Origin: Ramlibacter sp. PS4R-6
Lineage (GTDB): Bacteria; Pseudomonadota; Gammaproteobacteria; Burkholderiales; Burkholderiaceae_C
NCBI RefSeq assembly: GCF_037572775.1
Contig: NZ_JBBHKA010000001.1
Coordinates: 3,100,001 to 3,164,000, forward strand
DNA length: 64,000 nucleotides
Reading direction: 5' to 3'
Both the position numbers and the translations under genes were made by a program. Below, piece by piece: positions 29,546 to 41,240 of the stretch (its first letter is position 1; the number at the start of each line of letters is the position of its first letter). The notes beneath the pieces were generated by a model. It saw only the letters and a program-made list of their open reading frames with translations. It was not told where the DNA came from and searched no databases.

Positions 29546-30589
29546 ATGTTCCCCAAGAACGCCTGGTACGTCGCGGCGACGCCCGACGAGATCGACGAAA
29601 AGCCGCTCGGCCGTACCGTCTGCAACGAGAAGATGGTGTTCTGGCGTCCCCGCGCCGGCGAGGTTTCGGCACTGGAAGACTTCTGCCCGCACCGCGGCGC
29701 TGCGCTTTCGCTCGGCAGTGTGTGCGAAGGCAACCTGGTCTGCGGCTACCACGGGCTGGCGATGGGCTGCGAAGGCAAGACCGTGTCCATGCCCGGCCAG
29801 CGGGTGCAGGGCTTCCCGAAGATCCGCTCGTTCCCGGTGGCCGAGAAGTACGGCTTCATCTGGGTGTGGCCCGGCGACCCGGCCCTGGCAGACGTTTCGA
29901 AGATCCACCACCTCGAGTGGGCCGAAAGCCCCGACTGGGCCTACGGCGGCGGGCTGTACCACGTGGCGTGCGACTACCGCTTGATGGTCGACAACCTGAT
30001 GGACCTGACGCACGAGACCTACGTGCACACCACCTCCATCGGCCAGAAGGAGATCGACGAGACGCCGGTGACGACCAAGGCCGACGGCGACCACGTGATG
30101 ACGTCCCGCTTCATGGACGGCGTGATGGCCCCGCCCTTCTGGCGCGCCAACCTGCGCGGGAACAACCTGCCCGACGACCAGCCGGTGGACCGCTGGCAGG
30201 TGTGCCACTTCCACCCGCCGTCGCACATCATGATCGAGGTGGGCGTGGCGCTGGCGGGCCGCGGCGGCTACAACGCCGAGGCGAAGGACAAGGTCTATTC
30301 CATCGTGGTGGACTTCCTCACGCCCGAGACCGACACCAGCATGTGGTACTTCTGGGGCATGGCGCGCAACTTCAACGTGACCGACAAGGCGCTGACCGCG
30401 CAGATCAAGGAAGGGCAGGCAAAAGTGTTCGCGGAAGACACCCAGGTGCTGGAGGCGCAGCAGCGCAACCTGCTGCGCTGGCCCGAGCGCCGCCTGCTCA
30501 TGCTGAACATCGATGCGGGCGGCGTGCAGTCGCGGCGCATCATCGACCGGCTCGTCGCCGCCGAACAGCCCGCGAAGGCCGCCGCGTGA
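29546..30589 (+). CDS. vanA: Vanillate O-demethylase oxygenase subunit
   Basis: The 347-residue protein is a Rieske mononuclear-iron oxygenase. The Rieske cluster ligands are Cys47, His49, Cys66 and His69 (CPHRGA and CGYHGL). The catalytic iron site shows in DNLMDLTHETYVH. Overall sequence matches VanA, which removes the methyl group of vanillate as formaldehyde to give protocatechuate; close relatives act on syringate or other methoxybenzoates. ATG at 29546 has a CTGGAGA site. The last 4 bp overlap vanB. Confidence 0.92.
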   Translation: MFPKNAWYVAATPDEIDEKPLGRTVCNEKMVFWRPRAGEVSALEDFCPHRGAALSLGSVCEGNLVCGYHGLAMGCEGKTVSMPGQRVQGFPKIRSFPVAEKYGFIWVWPGDPALADVSKIHHLEWAESPDWAYGGGLYHVACDYRLMVDNLMDLTHETYVHTTSIGQKEIDETPVTTKADGDHVMTSRFMDGVMAPPFWRANLRGNNLPDDQPVDRWQVCHFHPPSHIMIEVGVALAGRGGYNAEAKDKVYSIVVDFLTPETDTSMWYFWGMARNFNVTDKALTAQIKEGQAKVFAEDTQVLEAQQRNLLRWPERRLLMLNIDAGGVQSRRIIDRLVAAEQPAKAAA

Positions 30590-31539
30590 CGCAGCTGAAG
30601 GTCAAGGTCGTCCGCAAGAAGCTGGAGGCCGACGGCATCGCCAGCTTCGAACTGGCCCGCGCCGACGGCGGGCCGCTGCCGGCCTTCAGCGCGGGCTCGC
30701 ACATCGACGTGCACGTCCCCGGCGGCCTCACGCGCCAGTATTCGCTGTGCAACGAGCCCTCGATGCACCACACCTACCGCATCGCCGTGCTGCGCGACGC
30801 CAAGTCGCGCGGCGGCTCGGCCGGCATGCACGACGCCGTGAAGGAAGGCGACGTGCTCGAGATCAGCGAGCCGCGCAACCACTTCCCGCTGGTGCATGCC
30901 GTCCGCACCATCCTCTTCGCGGGCGGCATCGGGATCACGCCCCTGCTGTGCATGGCGCACCGGCTGGCCCACGTGGGCTCGGACTTCGAGCTGCACTACA
31001 GCACGCGCTCGAAGTCGAAGACGGCGTTCTTCGACGAGATCGCGGCATCGCCCTTCGCGGGCCGCACCCACTTCCACTTCGACGACAACCCCGCCGAGCC
31101 GCTGCAGCTCGGTGGGCTGCTCGCGAATGTCGATTCGCAGACGCACCTCTACGTGTGCGGCCCCGCCGGCTTCATCCAGTTCGTCACCGACTGGGCCAAG
31201 GGCTGCGGCTGGCCCGCGGGCCAGATCCACGTGGAGTTCTTCGCCGCGCCCGACCAGGACAAGAGCGGCGACCGGCCCTTCGACGTGAAGATCGCGAGCA
31301 GCGGCCAGGTGATCCCCATCGCCGCCGACCAGACGATCGTGAAGGCGCTGGCCGCCGCCGGGGTCGAGATCCTCACCTCGTGCGAGCAAGGCGTGTGCGG
31401 CACCTGCATCACGCGCGTGCTCGAAGGCGAGTGCGACCACCGCGACATGTACTTCACCGACGAGGAGAAGGCGAAGCACGACCAGTTCACGCCCTGCTGC
31501 TCGCGTGCAAAATCGGCCGTCCTCGTGCTCGACCTGTAG
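30586..31539 (+). CDS. vanB: Vanillate O-demethylase reductase subunit
   Basis: This 317-residue protein passes electrons from NAD(P)H to VanA. An N-terminal FMN-binding domain (RQYSLCNEP) is followed by an NAD-binding domain (FAGGIGITPLLCMAHRL) and a C-terminal plant-type [2Fe-2S] ferredoxin domain with CEQGVCGTC plus a late CC. GTG at 30586 overlaps the vanA stop (GTGA). Family I phthalate-dioxygenase-reductase layout is complete. Confidence 0.93.
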   Translation: MTQLKVKVVRKKLEADGIASFELARADGGPLPAFSAGSHIDVHVPGGLTRQYSLCNEPSMHHTYRIAVLRDAKSRGGSAGMHDAVKEGDVLEISEPRNHFPLVHAVRTILFAGGIGITPLLCMAHRLAHVGSDFELHYSTRSKSKTAFFDEIAASPFAGRTHFHFDDNPAEPLQLGGLLANVDSQTHLYVCGPAGFIQFVTDWAKGCGWPAGQIHVEFFAAPDQDKSGDRPFDVKIASSGQVIPIAADQTIVKALAAAGVEILTSCEQGVCGTCITRVLEGECDHRDMYFTDEEKAKHDQFTPCCSRAKSAVLVLDL

Positions 31540-31549
31540 GAGACATCGA

Positions 31550-32659
31550 ATGATCCAGCTTCCCGCCCGCTACGACCACGTCGGCAGCTTCCTGCGCCCC
31601 AAGTACCTGCTGGAGGCCCGCGAACAGAAGGCCAAGGGCGAGATCACCCCGCAGCAGCTGCGCGCGGTGGAGGACAAGGCGATCACCGAGATCGTGAAGT
31701 TCCAGGAGTCCATCGGCCTCAAGAGCATCACCGACGGCGAGTTCCGCCGCACCTACTTCCACCTGGATTTCCTCGAGCAGCTCGGCGGCGTCAAGACCGA
31801 CATCCCGGTCACGGTGAAGAAGCCGGACGGAACCGAGGAACTCGCGCCGCCCGTGATCCGCGTCACCGGCAAGGTGCGGCACGCCAAGGACATCCAGAAA
31901 GCGGACTTCGAGTACCTGAAGTCGCAACTGAGCGCCGGCCACACGCCGAAGGTGACCATCCCCTCGCCCACAATGCTGCACTTCCGCGGCGGGCGCGCGG
32001 GCATCAGCCGCGAGGCCTACCCCGAGCTCGAGCCGGCCTTCTACGACGACGTCGCGAAGGCCTACGGCGACGAGCTGCGGTCCCTGTACGACGCCGGCGC
32101 GCGCTACGTGCAGATGGACGACACCAACCTGGCCTACCTGTGCGACGAGAAGATGCGCGAAGCCGCGCGCCAGCGCGGCGACGACCCCAACGAGCTGCCG
32201 CACCGCTACGCGAAGTTCATCAACAAGGTGGTGGCGCAGAAACCTGAAGGCATGCTGCTCGCGATGCACCTGTGCCGCGGCAACTTCAAGAGCACATTCG
32301 CCGCGCAAGGCAACTACGAGCCGGTGGCCGAGGCGCTGCTGAAGGAGATGGACATCGACGCGTACTTCATGGAGTACGACGACGACCGCTCCGGCGACTT
32401 CCGGCCGCTGCGCTACCTGCCCAAGGGCAAGATGGTGGTGCTGGGCCTGGTCACCACCAAGTTCGGGCAGCTGGAGAAGAAGGACGACCTGAAGCGGCGC
32501 ATCGACGAAGCCGCGAAGCACGCGCCGCTGGAGCAACTGGCCCTGTCGCCGCAATGCGGCTTCTCCAGCACCGTGCACGGCAACCTGATCGCCGTGGACG
32601 ACCAGCGCCGCAAGCTCGAGCTGGTGGTGCAAACCGCTCGCGAAGTCTGGGGAGATTGA
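31550..32659 (+). CDS. Core-MetE-like cobalamin-independent methyltransferase
   Basis: The 369-residue protein is like the C-terminal catalytic half of MetE (UROD/MetE-like fold) without the N-terminal half. The zinc ligands appear complete: His240 and Cys242 (AMHLCRG), Glu275 (FMEYDDD) and Cys336 (SPQCGF). Such short proteins include methionine synthases with alternative methyl donors and enzymes of unknown substrate. The ribosome site (TAGGAG) overlaps the vanB stop, so it is probably cotranscribed with vanAB; a link to one-carbon metabolism of methoxyaromatics is possible but unproven. Confidence 0.83.
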   Translation: MIQLPARYDHVGSFLRPKYLLEAREQKAKGEITPQQLRAVEDKAITEIVKFQESIGLKSITDGEFRRTYFHLDFLEQLGGVKTDIPVTVKKPDGTEELAPPVIRVTGKVRHAKDIQKADFEYLKSQLSAGHTPKVTIPSPTMLHFRGGRAGISREAYPELEPAFYDDVAKAYGDELRSLYDAGARYVQMDDTNLAYLCDEKMREAARQRGDDPNELPHRYAKFINKVVAQKPEGMLLAMHLCRGNFKSTFAAQGNYEPVAEALLKEMDIDAYFMEYDDDRSGDFRPLRYLPKGKMVVLGLVTTKFGQLEKKDDLKRRIDEAAKHAPLEQLALSPQCGFSSTVHGNLIAVDDQRRKLELVVQTAREVWGD

Positions 32660-32687
32660 CTACGATGGCAGGCCACAGGAGCCTGCC

Positions 32688-33656
32688 ATGCCCGTCTCGC
32701 GCCGCTCTTTCGTCGCCGCCACGGCCGCCATCCCGCTGCCTTCGCTCGCGCAAACGCACAAGACCCAGTCCTGGCCGCTGAACACCCCGCGCCGCACCGG
32801 CATCCATGACATCGCGCCCGCCCCCGACGGCGGCGTGTGGTTCACGGCGCAGGCGAGCGGGCACCTCGGCTGGTTCGACCCGAGGACGGGCAAGACCGAA
32901 CTGGTCGCGCTCGGCGCCGGCTCTTCGCCGCACGGCGTGATCCAGGGCCCGGACAAGGCGGCATGGATCACCGACAGCGGGCAGAACGCGATCGTGCGCG
33001 TTGCCTGGCCTTCGCGCGAGGTCAAGGTGATGCCGCTGCCGCAGGGCACGCCGTACGCCAACCTCAACACCTGCGCCTTCGACGGCGACGGCGACCTCTG
33101 GTACACGGGCCAGGGCGGCTACGTGGGCAAGGTCGCGGTGAAGACCGGCGCGGTGTCGGTGAAGCAAGCACCGCGCGGGCGTGGGCCCTACGGCATCTGC
33201 GGCACGCCTTCGGGCGACGTGTGGTGGTGTTCGCTCGCCGGTTCCTTCATCGCGCGCATCGACCGCCGCACCGGCGACTCGCATGTTGTGGAGCCGCCCA
33301 CGAAGAACCAGGGCGCGCGCCGCGTGTGGAGCGACAGCCAGGGACGCATCTGGGTGAGCGAATGGTCGGCGGGCCAGCTGTCGGTGCACGACCCGAAGGC
33401 CAACACGTGGAAGCAGTGGAAGCCGCCGGGTGCGGACCCGAAGATCTACGCCGTGTACGTGGACGAGCGCGACATCGTGTGGACCACCGACTTCGGCGGC
33501 GACTGCGTGTGGTCCTTCGACCCGAAGGCCGAGAAGTTCGAGCGCTACGCCTTCGGCCGCCCGGGCATCAACGTGCGGCAGGTCCTGGGCCGCCCGGGCG
33601 AGATCTGGCTGCCCGAAAGCGGCACCGAGCACATCTCGGTGATCCGCACGGCCTGA
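32688..33656 (+). CDS. Exported Vgb/streptogramin-lyase-like beta-propeller
   Basis: This 322-residue protein has a twin-arginine-type leader (SRRSFVAATAAIPLPSLAQ) and a propeller built of repeated blades such as GGVWFTAQASGHLGWFDP, KAAWITDSGQNAIVR and GRIWVSEWSAGQLSVHD. These resemble virginiamycin B lyase (Vgb). True Vgb lyases are cytoplasmic resistance enzymes, while exported versions are common in environmental bacteria and of unknown use. It follows the methyltransferase gene by 28 bp and may share its transcript. Confidence 0.8.
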   Translation: MPVSRRSFVAATAAIPLPSLAQTHKTQSWPLNTPRRTGIHDIAPAPDGGVWFTAQASGHLGWFDPRTGKTELVALGAGSSPHGVIQGPDKAAWITDSGQNAIVRVAWPSREVKVMPLPQGTPYANLNTCAFDGDGDLWYTGQGGYVGKVAVKTGAVSVKQAPRGRGPYGICGTPSGDVWWCSLAGSFIARIDRRTGDSHVVEPPTKNQGARRVWSDSQGRIWVSEWSAGQLSVHDPKANTWKQWKPPGADPKIYAVYVDERDIVWTTDFGGDCVWSFDPKAEKFERYAFGRPGINVRQVLGRPGEIWLPESGTEHISVIRTA

Positions 33657-33785
33657 CCTGCTTTACACAACGTTGCCATTCCCGGCAGGGAAAACTCCGC
33701 ATTTCCGCCGGTTTGGAGGGGCCACCCCCTTGCCGGGATGCGCCGGCCCGTGTCTCATCGGGAGAGTACCGCTGAGCTACTTCGC

Positions 33786-35244
33786 ATGACCCGCTTCCTC
33801 GCCTTCCTCGCCCTGGCCCTGGCCGGCTCCGCCTTCGCGCAGAACGCGCGCGTGCACGAGTCGCGCCCCATCCCCGGGCGCTTCATCGTCGTCTACAAGG
33901 ACTCCGTCGCCGACCCGGTGGGCGAGACCGACCGCAAGGTGCGCCGCACGGGCGGCCGCAAGCACCACGCGTTCTCCAAGGCCCTCAAGGGCTTCTCGGC
34001 GACGCTCTCGGACGACGCCGTGCGCCAGCTGCGCGAGGACCCGGACGTCGACTTCGTCGAACAGGACCAGACGGTCTCCACGACGGCCGTGGAGAACCAG
34101 GCAACCTGGGGCCTGGACCGCATCGACCAGGCCGACCGCCCGCTGGACACGCAGTACCACTACGACCGCACGGGCGCGGGTGTCTACGCCTTCATCATCG
34201 ACACCGGCATCCGCGCCACGCACGCCGACTTCGGCGGGCGCGTGGCAACGGGCTTCTCGAACGTCCCGGACGGCCTGGGCACCGGGGACTGCAACGGCCA
34301 TGGCACGCACGTCGCCGGAACCGTGGGCAGCACGACCTACGGCGTCGCGAAGGGCGTGACGCTGGTTCCGGTCCGCGTGCTCGATTGCGACGGCGCGGGC
34401 AGCTGGAGCGACGTCATCGCCGGCATCGACTGGGTGGCGCAGCAGACGGGCAAGCGCCCCGCCGTCGCCAACATGTCGCTGGGCGGCGGCTTCTCGAGCG
34501 CCGTGAACGCGGCCGTTGCGCGCGCGGTGGCCGCGGGCGTGACCCTGGTGGTCGCCGCCGGCAACGAGAACAAGGACGCCTGCCAGACCTCGCCGGCGGG
34601 CGAGCCCACGGCGATCACGGTCGGCGCGACCACGTCGAGCGACACGCGGGCTTCCTTCTCCAACTTCGGCACCTGCGTCGACATCTTCGCGCCGGGCGTA
34701 TCGATCAAATCCACCTGGAACCTGCACGACGCATCGACCAACACCATCAGCGGCACCTCGATGGCGTCGCCGCACGTCACGGGCGTCGCCGCGCTGGCGC
34801 TCGAAGCCAACCCGTCCGCATCGCCCGCCGCCATCACCGACTTCATCGTCGACAACGCAACGCGCAACCGCATCACATCGCTCACGTCCAACTCGCCCAA
34901 TCGCCTGCTCTACTCGCTGGCGGGCGGCGTGGCGAGCGAGCCGCCGCCGCCCACCGTGGCCGTGAAGTCGCTCGCGGGCCAGAAGGCCAATGCCTCGGGC
35001 GGCTGGGCGGCGAAGGTCACCATCACCGTGCGCAACGTGGATACGGGCGCGCTCGTGTCGAACGCGCGCGTGTCGGGCTCGTTCGACCCCGGCGGCACGG
35101 GCCAGTGCACCACGACATCGAAGGGCAACTGCGCGATCACGAGCGCGACCCTTGCCAAGTCGGTCAACACCAGCGTGTTCACCGTGACGGACGTCGCCGC
35201 GCCGGGCGCGACCTACGATCCTTCGCAGGACGCCGCGTCGCGCA

Positions 35245-35267
<23 letters not shown>
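33786..35267 (+). CDS. Secreted subtilisin-like serine protease (S8, proteinase K type)
   Basis: This 493-residue preproprotein has a signal peptide (cleavage after FAQ, about residue 19). An inhibitor-I9 propeptide follows (about 25-95), then the peptidase with the catalytic triad Asp139 (IIDTGI), His172 (GHGTHVAG) and Ser325 (GTSMASPH). A C-terminal domain of about 100 residues (from about 393) looks Ig-like (AKVTITVRNVDTG) and may help secretion or binding. The start MTRFLAFLAL is chosen because the 16 upstream codons break the leader. Its 3' end overlaps the convergent dehydratase by 23 bp. Confidence 0.92.
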
Positions 35268-37151
<1,884 letters not shown>

Positions 37152-37155
<4 letters not shown>

Positions 37156-38057
37156 GGGGCAGGTGCCTGGGCGGCGAGATGCTGCAGCAGGAGCAGCGCG
37201 GCCGGGGTGAGCGCAGCTTCGTCGCGGTACACGATGATGAACCTGCGCCGCGCCCATGTCTCCGCGAGGGGGATGATCCGCAGCTCGTAGGCGTCGGCGT
37301 AAATTTCCGCCACTTCGCGCGGGACGAGGCAGATCGCCAGGCTTGCGCGCACCACGCGCAGCGCTGCCTCGAAGTTCGTGACGATGACGCGGTGGTTGAA
37401 CTTCTGCCCCACGCGCGCCGCTTCCCGCTGGAAGAGCACCTGCACGGCGCTGTTCGCCGGCAGGCTCACGTGTTCGTAAGGCAGCGTGTCTTCGAACTTC
37501 ACCCGTTTGCGCGACGCGAGCGCGTGGCCGCGCGGCACGACGACCGCCAGCTCGTCCATGCGGTACGGCTTGCTGTGCAGTCCCGCGGTGTCGGTGGCGT
37601 CCCAGCAGACGCCCAGCGAAGCGGTGCCGTCGTGGATGCCGCGGACGATGTCGGGGCTGACGCGCTCTTCCAGGTCCACCTGGATGCGCGCGTGTTCGCG
37701 CTTGTGCAGGAAGGTCGCGATGTCCTGCGCCAGCGACTCGGCCAGCGCGGAAGCGGACGCGAGGATGCGCACCTGCCCCCGCGCGCCGGCCGCGTACGCC
37801 TCCATGTCGCGCTCGATCGCGCCCACGGTGGCCAGCACGGAACGCGCATGCTCGAGCAGCGTGCGGCCCGCCGGCGTGGGCTGCACGCCGTGGCGCTTGC
37901 GCGCCAGCAGGGGCGTGCCGACGGCGTCTTCCAGCTGGGCCAGCCGCTTGCTGATGGCCGAGCCGACGATGTTGGCGCGCTCGCCCGCGCGCGAGATGTT
38001 CCCCGTCTCGCACACGGTGACGAAAAGGCGCAAGCTGGTGAGGTCGAGGTCCCGCAA
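37152..38057 (-). CDS. LysR-family transcriptional regulator
   Basis: The 301-residue protein has a LysR DNA-binding domain (LTSLRLFVTVCETGNISRAGERANIVGSAISKRLAQLE, here given as two overlapping motif parts, near residues 4-45) and an effector domain. No ATG fits: TTG at 38057 is chosen because TAGGA lies 6 bases upstream. The gene is divergent from the HMG-CoA-lyase-like gene and is translationally coupled to the fused dehydratase, so it probably regulates both sides. Confidence 0.85.
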
Positions 38058-38061
38058 GATA

Positions 38062-38074
38062 TTCCTAACCGGAA
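38062..38074. promoter_or_regulatory. LysR-type T-N11-A dyad in the divergent region
   Basis: TTCC-TAACC-GGAA is a 4-bp dyad that fits T-N11-A. It lies within the 74-bp region between the divergent lysR (start 38057) and lyase (start 38132) genes, overlapping the lysR ribosome site, where it could serve autorepression. The motif is short and the call is tentative. Confidence 0.35.
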
Positions 38075-38131
38075 AACCACTCGTTCCAAATGAACAAAAT
38101 AGGTTCGGTTGGGAAATTCTAAACTCTCGCC

Positions 38132-39055
38132 ATGCCGAAAGCCATCCTCCGTGAAATGGGCCTTCGCGACGGGCTGCAAAGCGTCGCGACCATCGTCCCC
38201 ACCCAAGCCAAGATCGAATGGATCCGCGACGCCTATGCGGCAGGCGAACGCGAGATCGAAGTGGGCTCGTTCGTGCCCGCGCGCCTGTTGCCGCAGCTGG
38301 CCGACACCGCCGAAGTGCTCGCCTTCGCGCAGACGCTGCCCGGCCTGAAGGCCAGCGTGCTCGTGCCGAACATGAAGGGCGCCGAGCGCGCGATGGAATG
38401 CAAGGCCGCATCGATGCTGCTGCCGCTGTCCGCGAGCCACGAACACAGCCTGGCGAACATGCGCAGGACACCCGACGAGGTGGTCGCCGACATCGCCCGC
38501 ATCCGCGACGCGCGCGATGCCGCGAAGTCGCGCACGGAGATCGAAATCGGCATCAGCACGGCGTTCGGCTGCACGATCCAGGGCAAGGTCGAAGAAGACG
38601 AAGTCGTGCGCCTGGTGAAGGCCGTGCTCGACGAAGGCGTCGACGCGGTCGGCCTGGCCGATACGGTGGGCTATGCCGACCCGGCGCAGGTCAAGCGCCT
38701 CTACGAGAAAGTCCTGAAGGTCGCGGGCGGCAAATTGAACTGCGCGCACTTCCACGACACGCGCGGCCTGGGCCTGGCGAACTGTTTCGCGGCGTGGGAG
38801 ATGGGCATTACACGTTTCGACGCCTCCATCGGCGGCATCGGCGGCTGCCCGCACGCGCCAGGCGCGAGCGGCAACGTCGCGACGGAAGACGTCGTGTACA
38901 TGCTCGCGAGCATGGGCGTGGACACCGGCCTCGACTTCGACAAGCTCATCGACTTGCGCGGCAAGGTGGGCAGGTGGCTCGCCGGCGAATCGCTGCACGG
39001 GAACATCTGGCGCGCCGGGCTGCCCAAGACGATGAAGGAGACCGCACATGCATGA
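38132..39055 (+). CDS. Hydroxymethylglutaryl-CoA lyase-like enzyme (DRE-TIM metallolyase)
   Basis: This 307-residue TIM-barrel protein has the RDGLQ metal/substrate motif near residue 12 (EMGLRDGLQS), the HFHDTRGLGLAN helix with metal-binding His residues, and the GGIGGCPHAPGASGN loop with the catalytic Cys. HMG-CoA lyases split HMG-CoA to acetyl-CoA and acetoacetate; relatives cleave other 3-hydroxy-3-methyl or citramalyl-type CoA esters. Overlap of 8 bp with a CoA-transferase gene suggests that the substrate is made in situ by CoA transfer, which fits a non-leucine route. Confidence 0.85.
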   Translation: MPKAILREMGLRDGLQSVATIVPTQAKIEWIRDAYAAGEREIEVGSFVPARLLPQLADTAEVLAFAQTLPGLKASVLVPNMKGAERAMECKAASMLLPLSASHEHSLANMRRTPDEVVADIARIRDARDAAKSRTEIEIGISTAFGCTIQGKVEEDEVVRLVKAVLDEGVDAVGLADTVGYADPAQVKRLYEKVLKVAGGKLNCAHFHDTRGLGLANCFAAWEMGITRFDASIGGIGGCPHAPGASGNVATEDVVYMLASMGVDTGLDFDKLIDLRGKVGRWLAGESLHGNIWRAGLPKTMKETAHA

Positions 39056-40253
39056 GCAAGCCAGGGACGTGCCGCAGCCCCTGAAGGGCCTGCGGGTGGT
39101 CGAGTTCACCCACATGGTCATGGGCCCCACCTGCGGCATGGTGCTGGGCGACATGGGCGCCGAAGTGATCAAGGTCGAGCCGGTGGCCGGCGAGAACACG
39201 CGCCGCCTGCTCGGCGCGGGCGCGGGCTTCTTTCCCATGTTCAACCGCAACAAGAAGAGCATCGGCCTGGACCTGCACAAGCCCGAGGGCGCGGAGCTCG
39301 CGCGCAGGCTGTGCGAGACGGCCGACGTGGTGATCGAGAATTTCAAGCCCGGCACGATGGTGAAGTACGGGCTGGACTACGCCACCATCAGCAAGACCAA
39401 CCCGAAGGTGATCTACGCGAGCCACAAGGGCTTCCTGCCCGGCCCGTACGAGCACCGCACGGCGCTCGACGAGGTCGTGCAGATGATGGGCGGGCTCGCG
39501 TACATGACCGGCCGCCCCGGCGACCCGCTGCGCGCGGGCTCGAGCGTCAACGACATCATGGGCGGCCTGTTCGGCGCGATCGGGGTGCTGGGCGCGCTGG
39601 TGCAGCGCGGCATCACCGGCAAGGGCATGGAGGTGCAATCGGCCCTGTTCGAGAACAACGTGTTCCTCGTCGGCCAGCACATGCTGCAGTACGCCGTGAC
39701 GGGCAAGCACGCCAACCCGATGCCCGCGCGGCAAAGCCCTTGGGCCATCTACGACGTGTTCACCGTGAAGGACGGCGAGCAGATCTTCCTGGCCGCCGTG
39801 AGCGACGCGCAGTGGAACGTGTTCTGCGACGCGTTGGGCTTCGGCGACCTCAAGGCCGAGCCGTCGCTGGCCACGAACAACCAGCGCGTGGTCGAGCGCC
39901 CTCGCCTGCTCAAGGCGCTGCAGGAGCGCCTGGCGCTGCGCAGCGCGGACGAGATCGCGGCCATCATGGAAAAGGCCGGATTGCCCTTCGCGCCCATCCG
40001 CAAGCCGGAAGACCTGTACGATGACGAGCACCTGCTGGCCACGGGCGGCCTCGCGGACGTGAAAGTCTCCGACGGCCCCAAGGCCGGGGAGACCGTCAAG
40101 ACCACCCTGCTTCCCTTCACCATGGCCGGCGCGCGCCTGGGCGTGCGCCTCGATCCGCCGCGAGCGGGCGAACACACCCAAGAGCTGCTCGAGGGACTGG
40201 GCCTGGACGACACGCGCATCGCGCACCTGCGCACGAGCGGCGTGGTCGGCTGA
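39048..40253 (+). CDS. Family III (CaiB/BaiF) CoA transferase
   Basis: The 401-residue protein has the CaiB/BaiF features: an N-terminal LKGLRVVEFTHMVMGPTCGMVLGDMGAEVIKVE stretch (cited in part), NRNKKSIGLDL, and the mid-protein DEVVQMMGGLAYMTGRPGDP with the likely catalytic Asp. These enzymes move CoA between carboxylic acids, for example succinyl-CoA to citramalate or mesaconate. Overlap with the lyase gene points to a two-step activation-cleavage pair. Confidence 0.88.
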   Translation: MHEQARDVPQPLKGLRVVEFTHMVMGPTCGMVLGDMGAEVIKVEPVAGENTRRLLGAGAGFFPMFNRNKKSIGLDLHKPEGAELARRLCETADVVIENFKPGTMVKYGLDYATISKTNPKVIYASHKGFLPGPYEHRTALDEVVQMMGGLAYMTGRPGDPLRAGSSVNDIMGGLFGAIGVLGALVQRGITGKGMEVQSALFENNVFLVGQHMLQYAVTGKHANPMPARQSPWAIYDVFTVKDGEQIFLAAVSDAQWNVFCDALGFGDLKAEPSLATNNQRVVERPRLLKALQERLALRSADEIAAIMEKAGLPFAPIRKPEDLYDDEHLLATGGLADVKVSDGPKAGETVKTTLLPFTMAGARLGVRLDPPRAGEHTQELLEGLGLDDTRIAHLRTSGVVG

Positions 40254-40282
40254 CCGAATTCACACAAAAGGAGACATCCAAC

Positions 40283-41239
40283 ATGAACCGCCGCGACTTT
40301 TCGCTAGCCACCCTCGCCACGCTCGCCGTGCCGGCCGCCCTCGCCCAGTCCGACGTCGTGAAATTCATCCTGCCCAACGCCGTGGGCTCCGGCGTCGACA
40401 CGATCACGCGCGCGGCCCAGCCCGCGCTGTCGAAGGCGTTCAACGCCTCGGTGGTGGTGGACAACCAGCCCGGCGCCGGCGGCGTCGTGGGCCTGCAGGC
40501 CCTGGCGCGTGCGCCCGCGGACGGCAACACGCTGGCCATCGTGTCGAACAACGTGGTGATCTTCCCCAGCGTGCTCAAGGCGCTGCCTTTCGACATGCCC
40601 GGCGACTTCACGCCCATCGCGGTCATCGGCGCCACGCCGATGGTGCTGGTGGTCAACCCGCAGAAGATGCCGGCCAAGGACGCGAAGGAATTCTTCGCGC
40701 TGCTCAAGGCCAAGCCCGACGGCTACAACTTCGCTTCCGGCGGCAACGGCACCATCCTGCACCTGGCCAGCGAAATGGTCCTCGACGCCGCGGGTGTGAA
40801 GGCCAAGCACATCCCCTACAAGGGCGTGGGCCCCATGGTCACCGACCTCATCGGCGGCCAGGTGGATTTCGGCACGGTCGCGCTGCCCAGCGTGCAGGGG
40901 CAGCTCAAGTCGGGCCAGCTGCGCGCCATCGGCCTGCTCACGCCCCAGCGCACGGCGGCGGCGCCGGACATCCCGACCTTCGCCGAACAGGGCCTGAAGG
41001 ACTTCTCGCTGGACGCCTGGTTCGGTGTGCTCGGGCCCAAGAACCTGCCGCCCGCGCAGGTGAAGCGCGCGCACGATGCGGTGGTCGCCGCGTTCGCCGA
41101 CCCGGCAGTGAAGGAAGCCATGGCCAAGCAGGGCAACACCATCAACATCAGCACGAGCGAGCAGGCGCAGATCGCGTTCAAGCGCGAACTGCAGCGCTTC
41201 GCGGCGCTGGTGAAGAAGGTCGGGCTCGAACCCCAGTAA
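40283..41239 (+). CDS. Bug-family tripartite tricarboxylate receptor (TctC-like), orphan
   Basis: This 318-residue periplasmic receptor has a leader MNRRDFSLATLATLAVPAALAQ (cleavage near residue 22). The Bug signature segments follow, including the receptor-type IPYKGVGPMVTDLIGGQVDF. It lies 29 bp after the CoA-transferase gene with an AAGGAGA site, so it is probably the uptake receptor for the same pathway. No tctA/tctB lies nearby; it would need the membrane part at another locus. In-lobe sequence suggests a carboxylate ligand. Confidence 0.87.
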   Translation: MNRRDFSLATLATLAVPAALAQSDVVKFILPNAVGSGVDTITRAAQPALSKAFNASVVVDNQPGAGGVVGLQALARAPADGNTLAIVSNNVVIFPSVLKALPFDMPGDFTPIAVIGATPMVLVVNPQKMPAKDAKEFFALLKAKPDGYNFASGGNGTILHLASEMVLDAAGVKAKHIPYKGVGPMVTDLIGGQVDFGTVALPSVQGQLKSGQLRAIGLLTPQRTAAAPDIPTFAEQGLKDFSLDAWFGVLGPKNLPPAQVKRAHDAVVAAFADPAVKEAMAKQGNTINISTSEQAQIAFKRELQRFAALVKKVGLEPQ

Positions 41240-41240
41240 G

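Noticed and set aside
33657..33785. Possible promoter and hairpins before the subtilase gene
   Set aside because: A TTTACA hexamer has no -10 partner at proper spacing, and the short hairpins (for example TTCCC-GGCA-GGGAA) have no T run.
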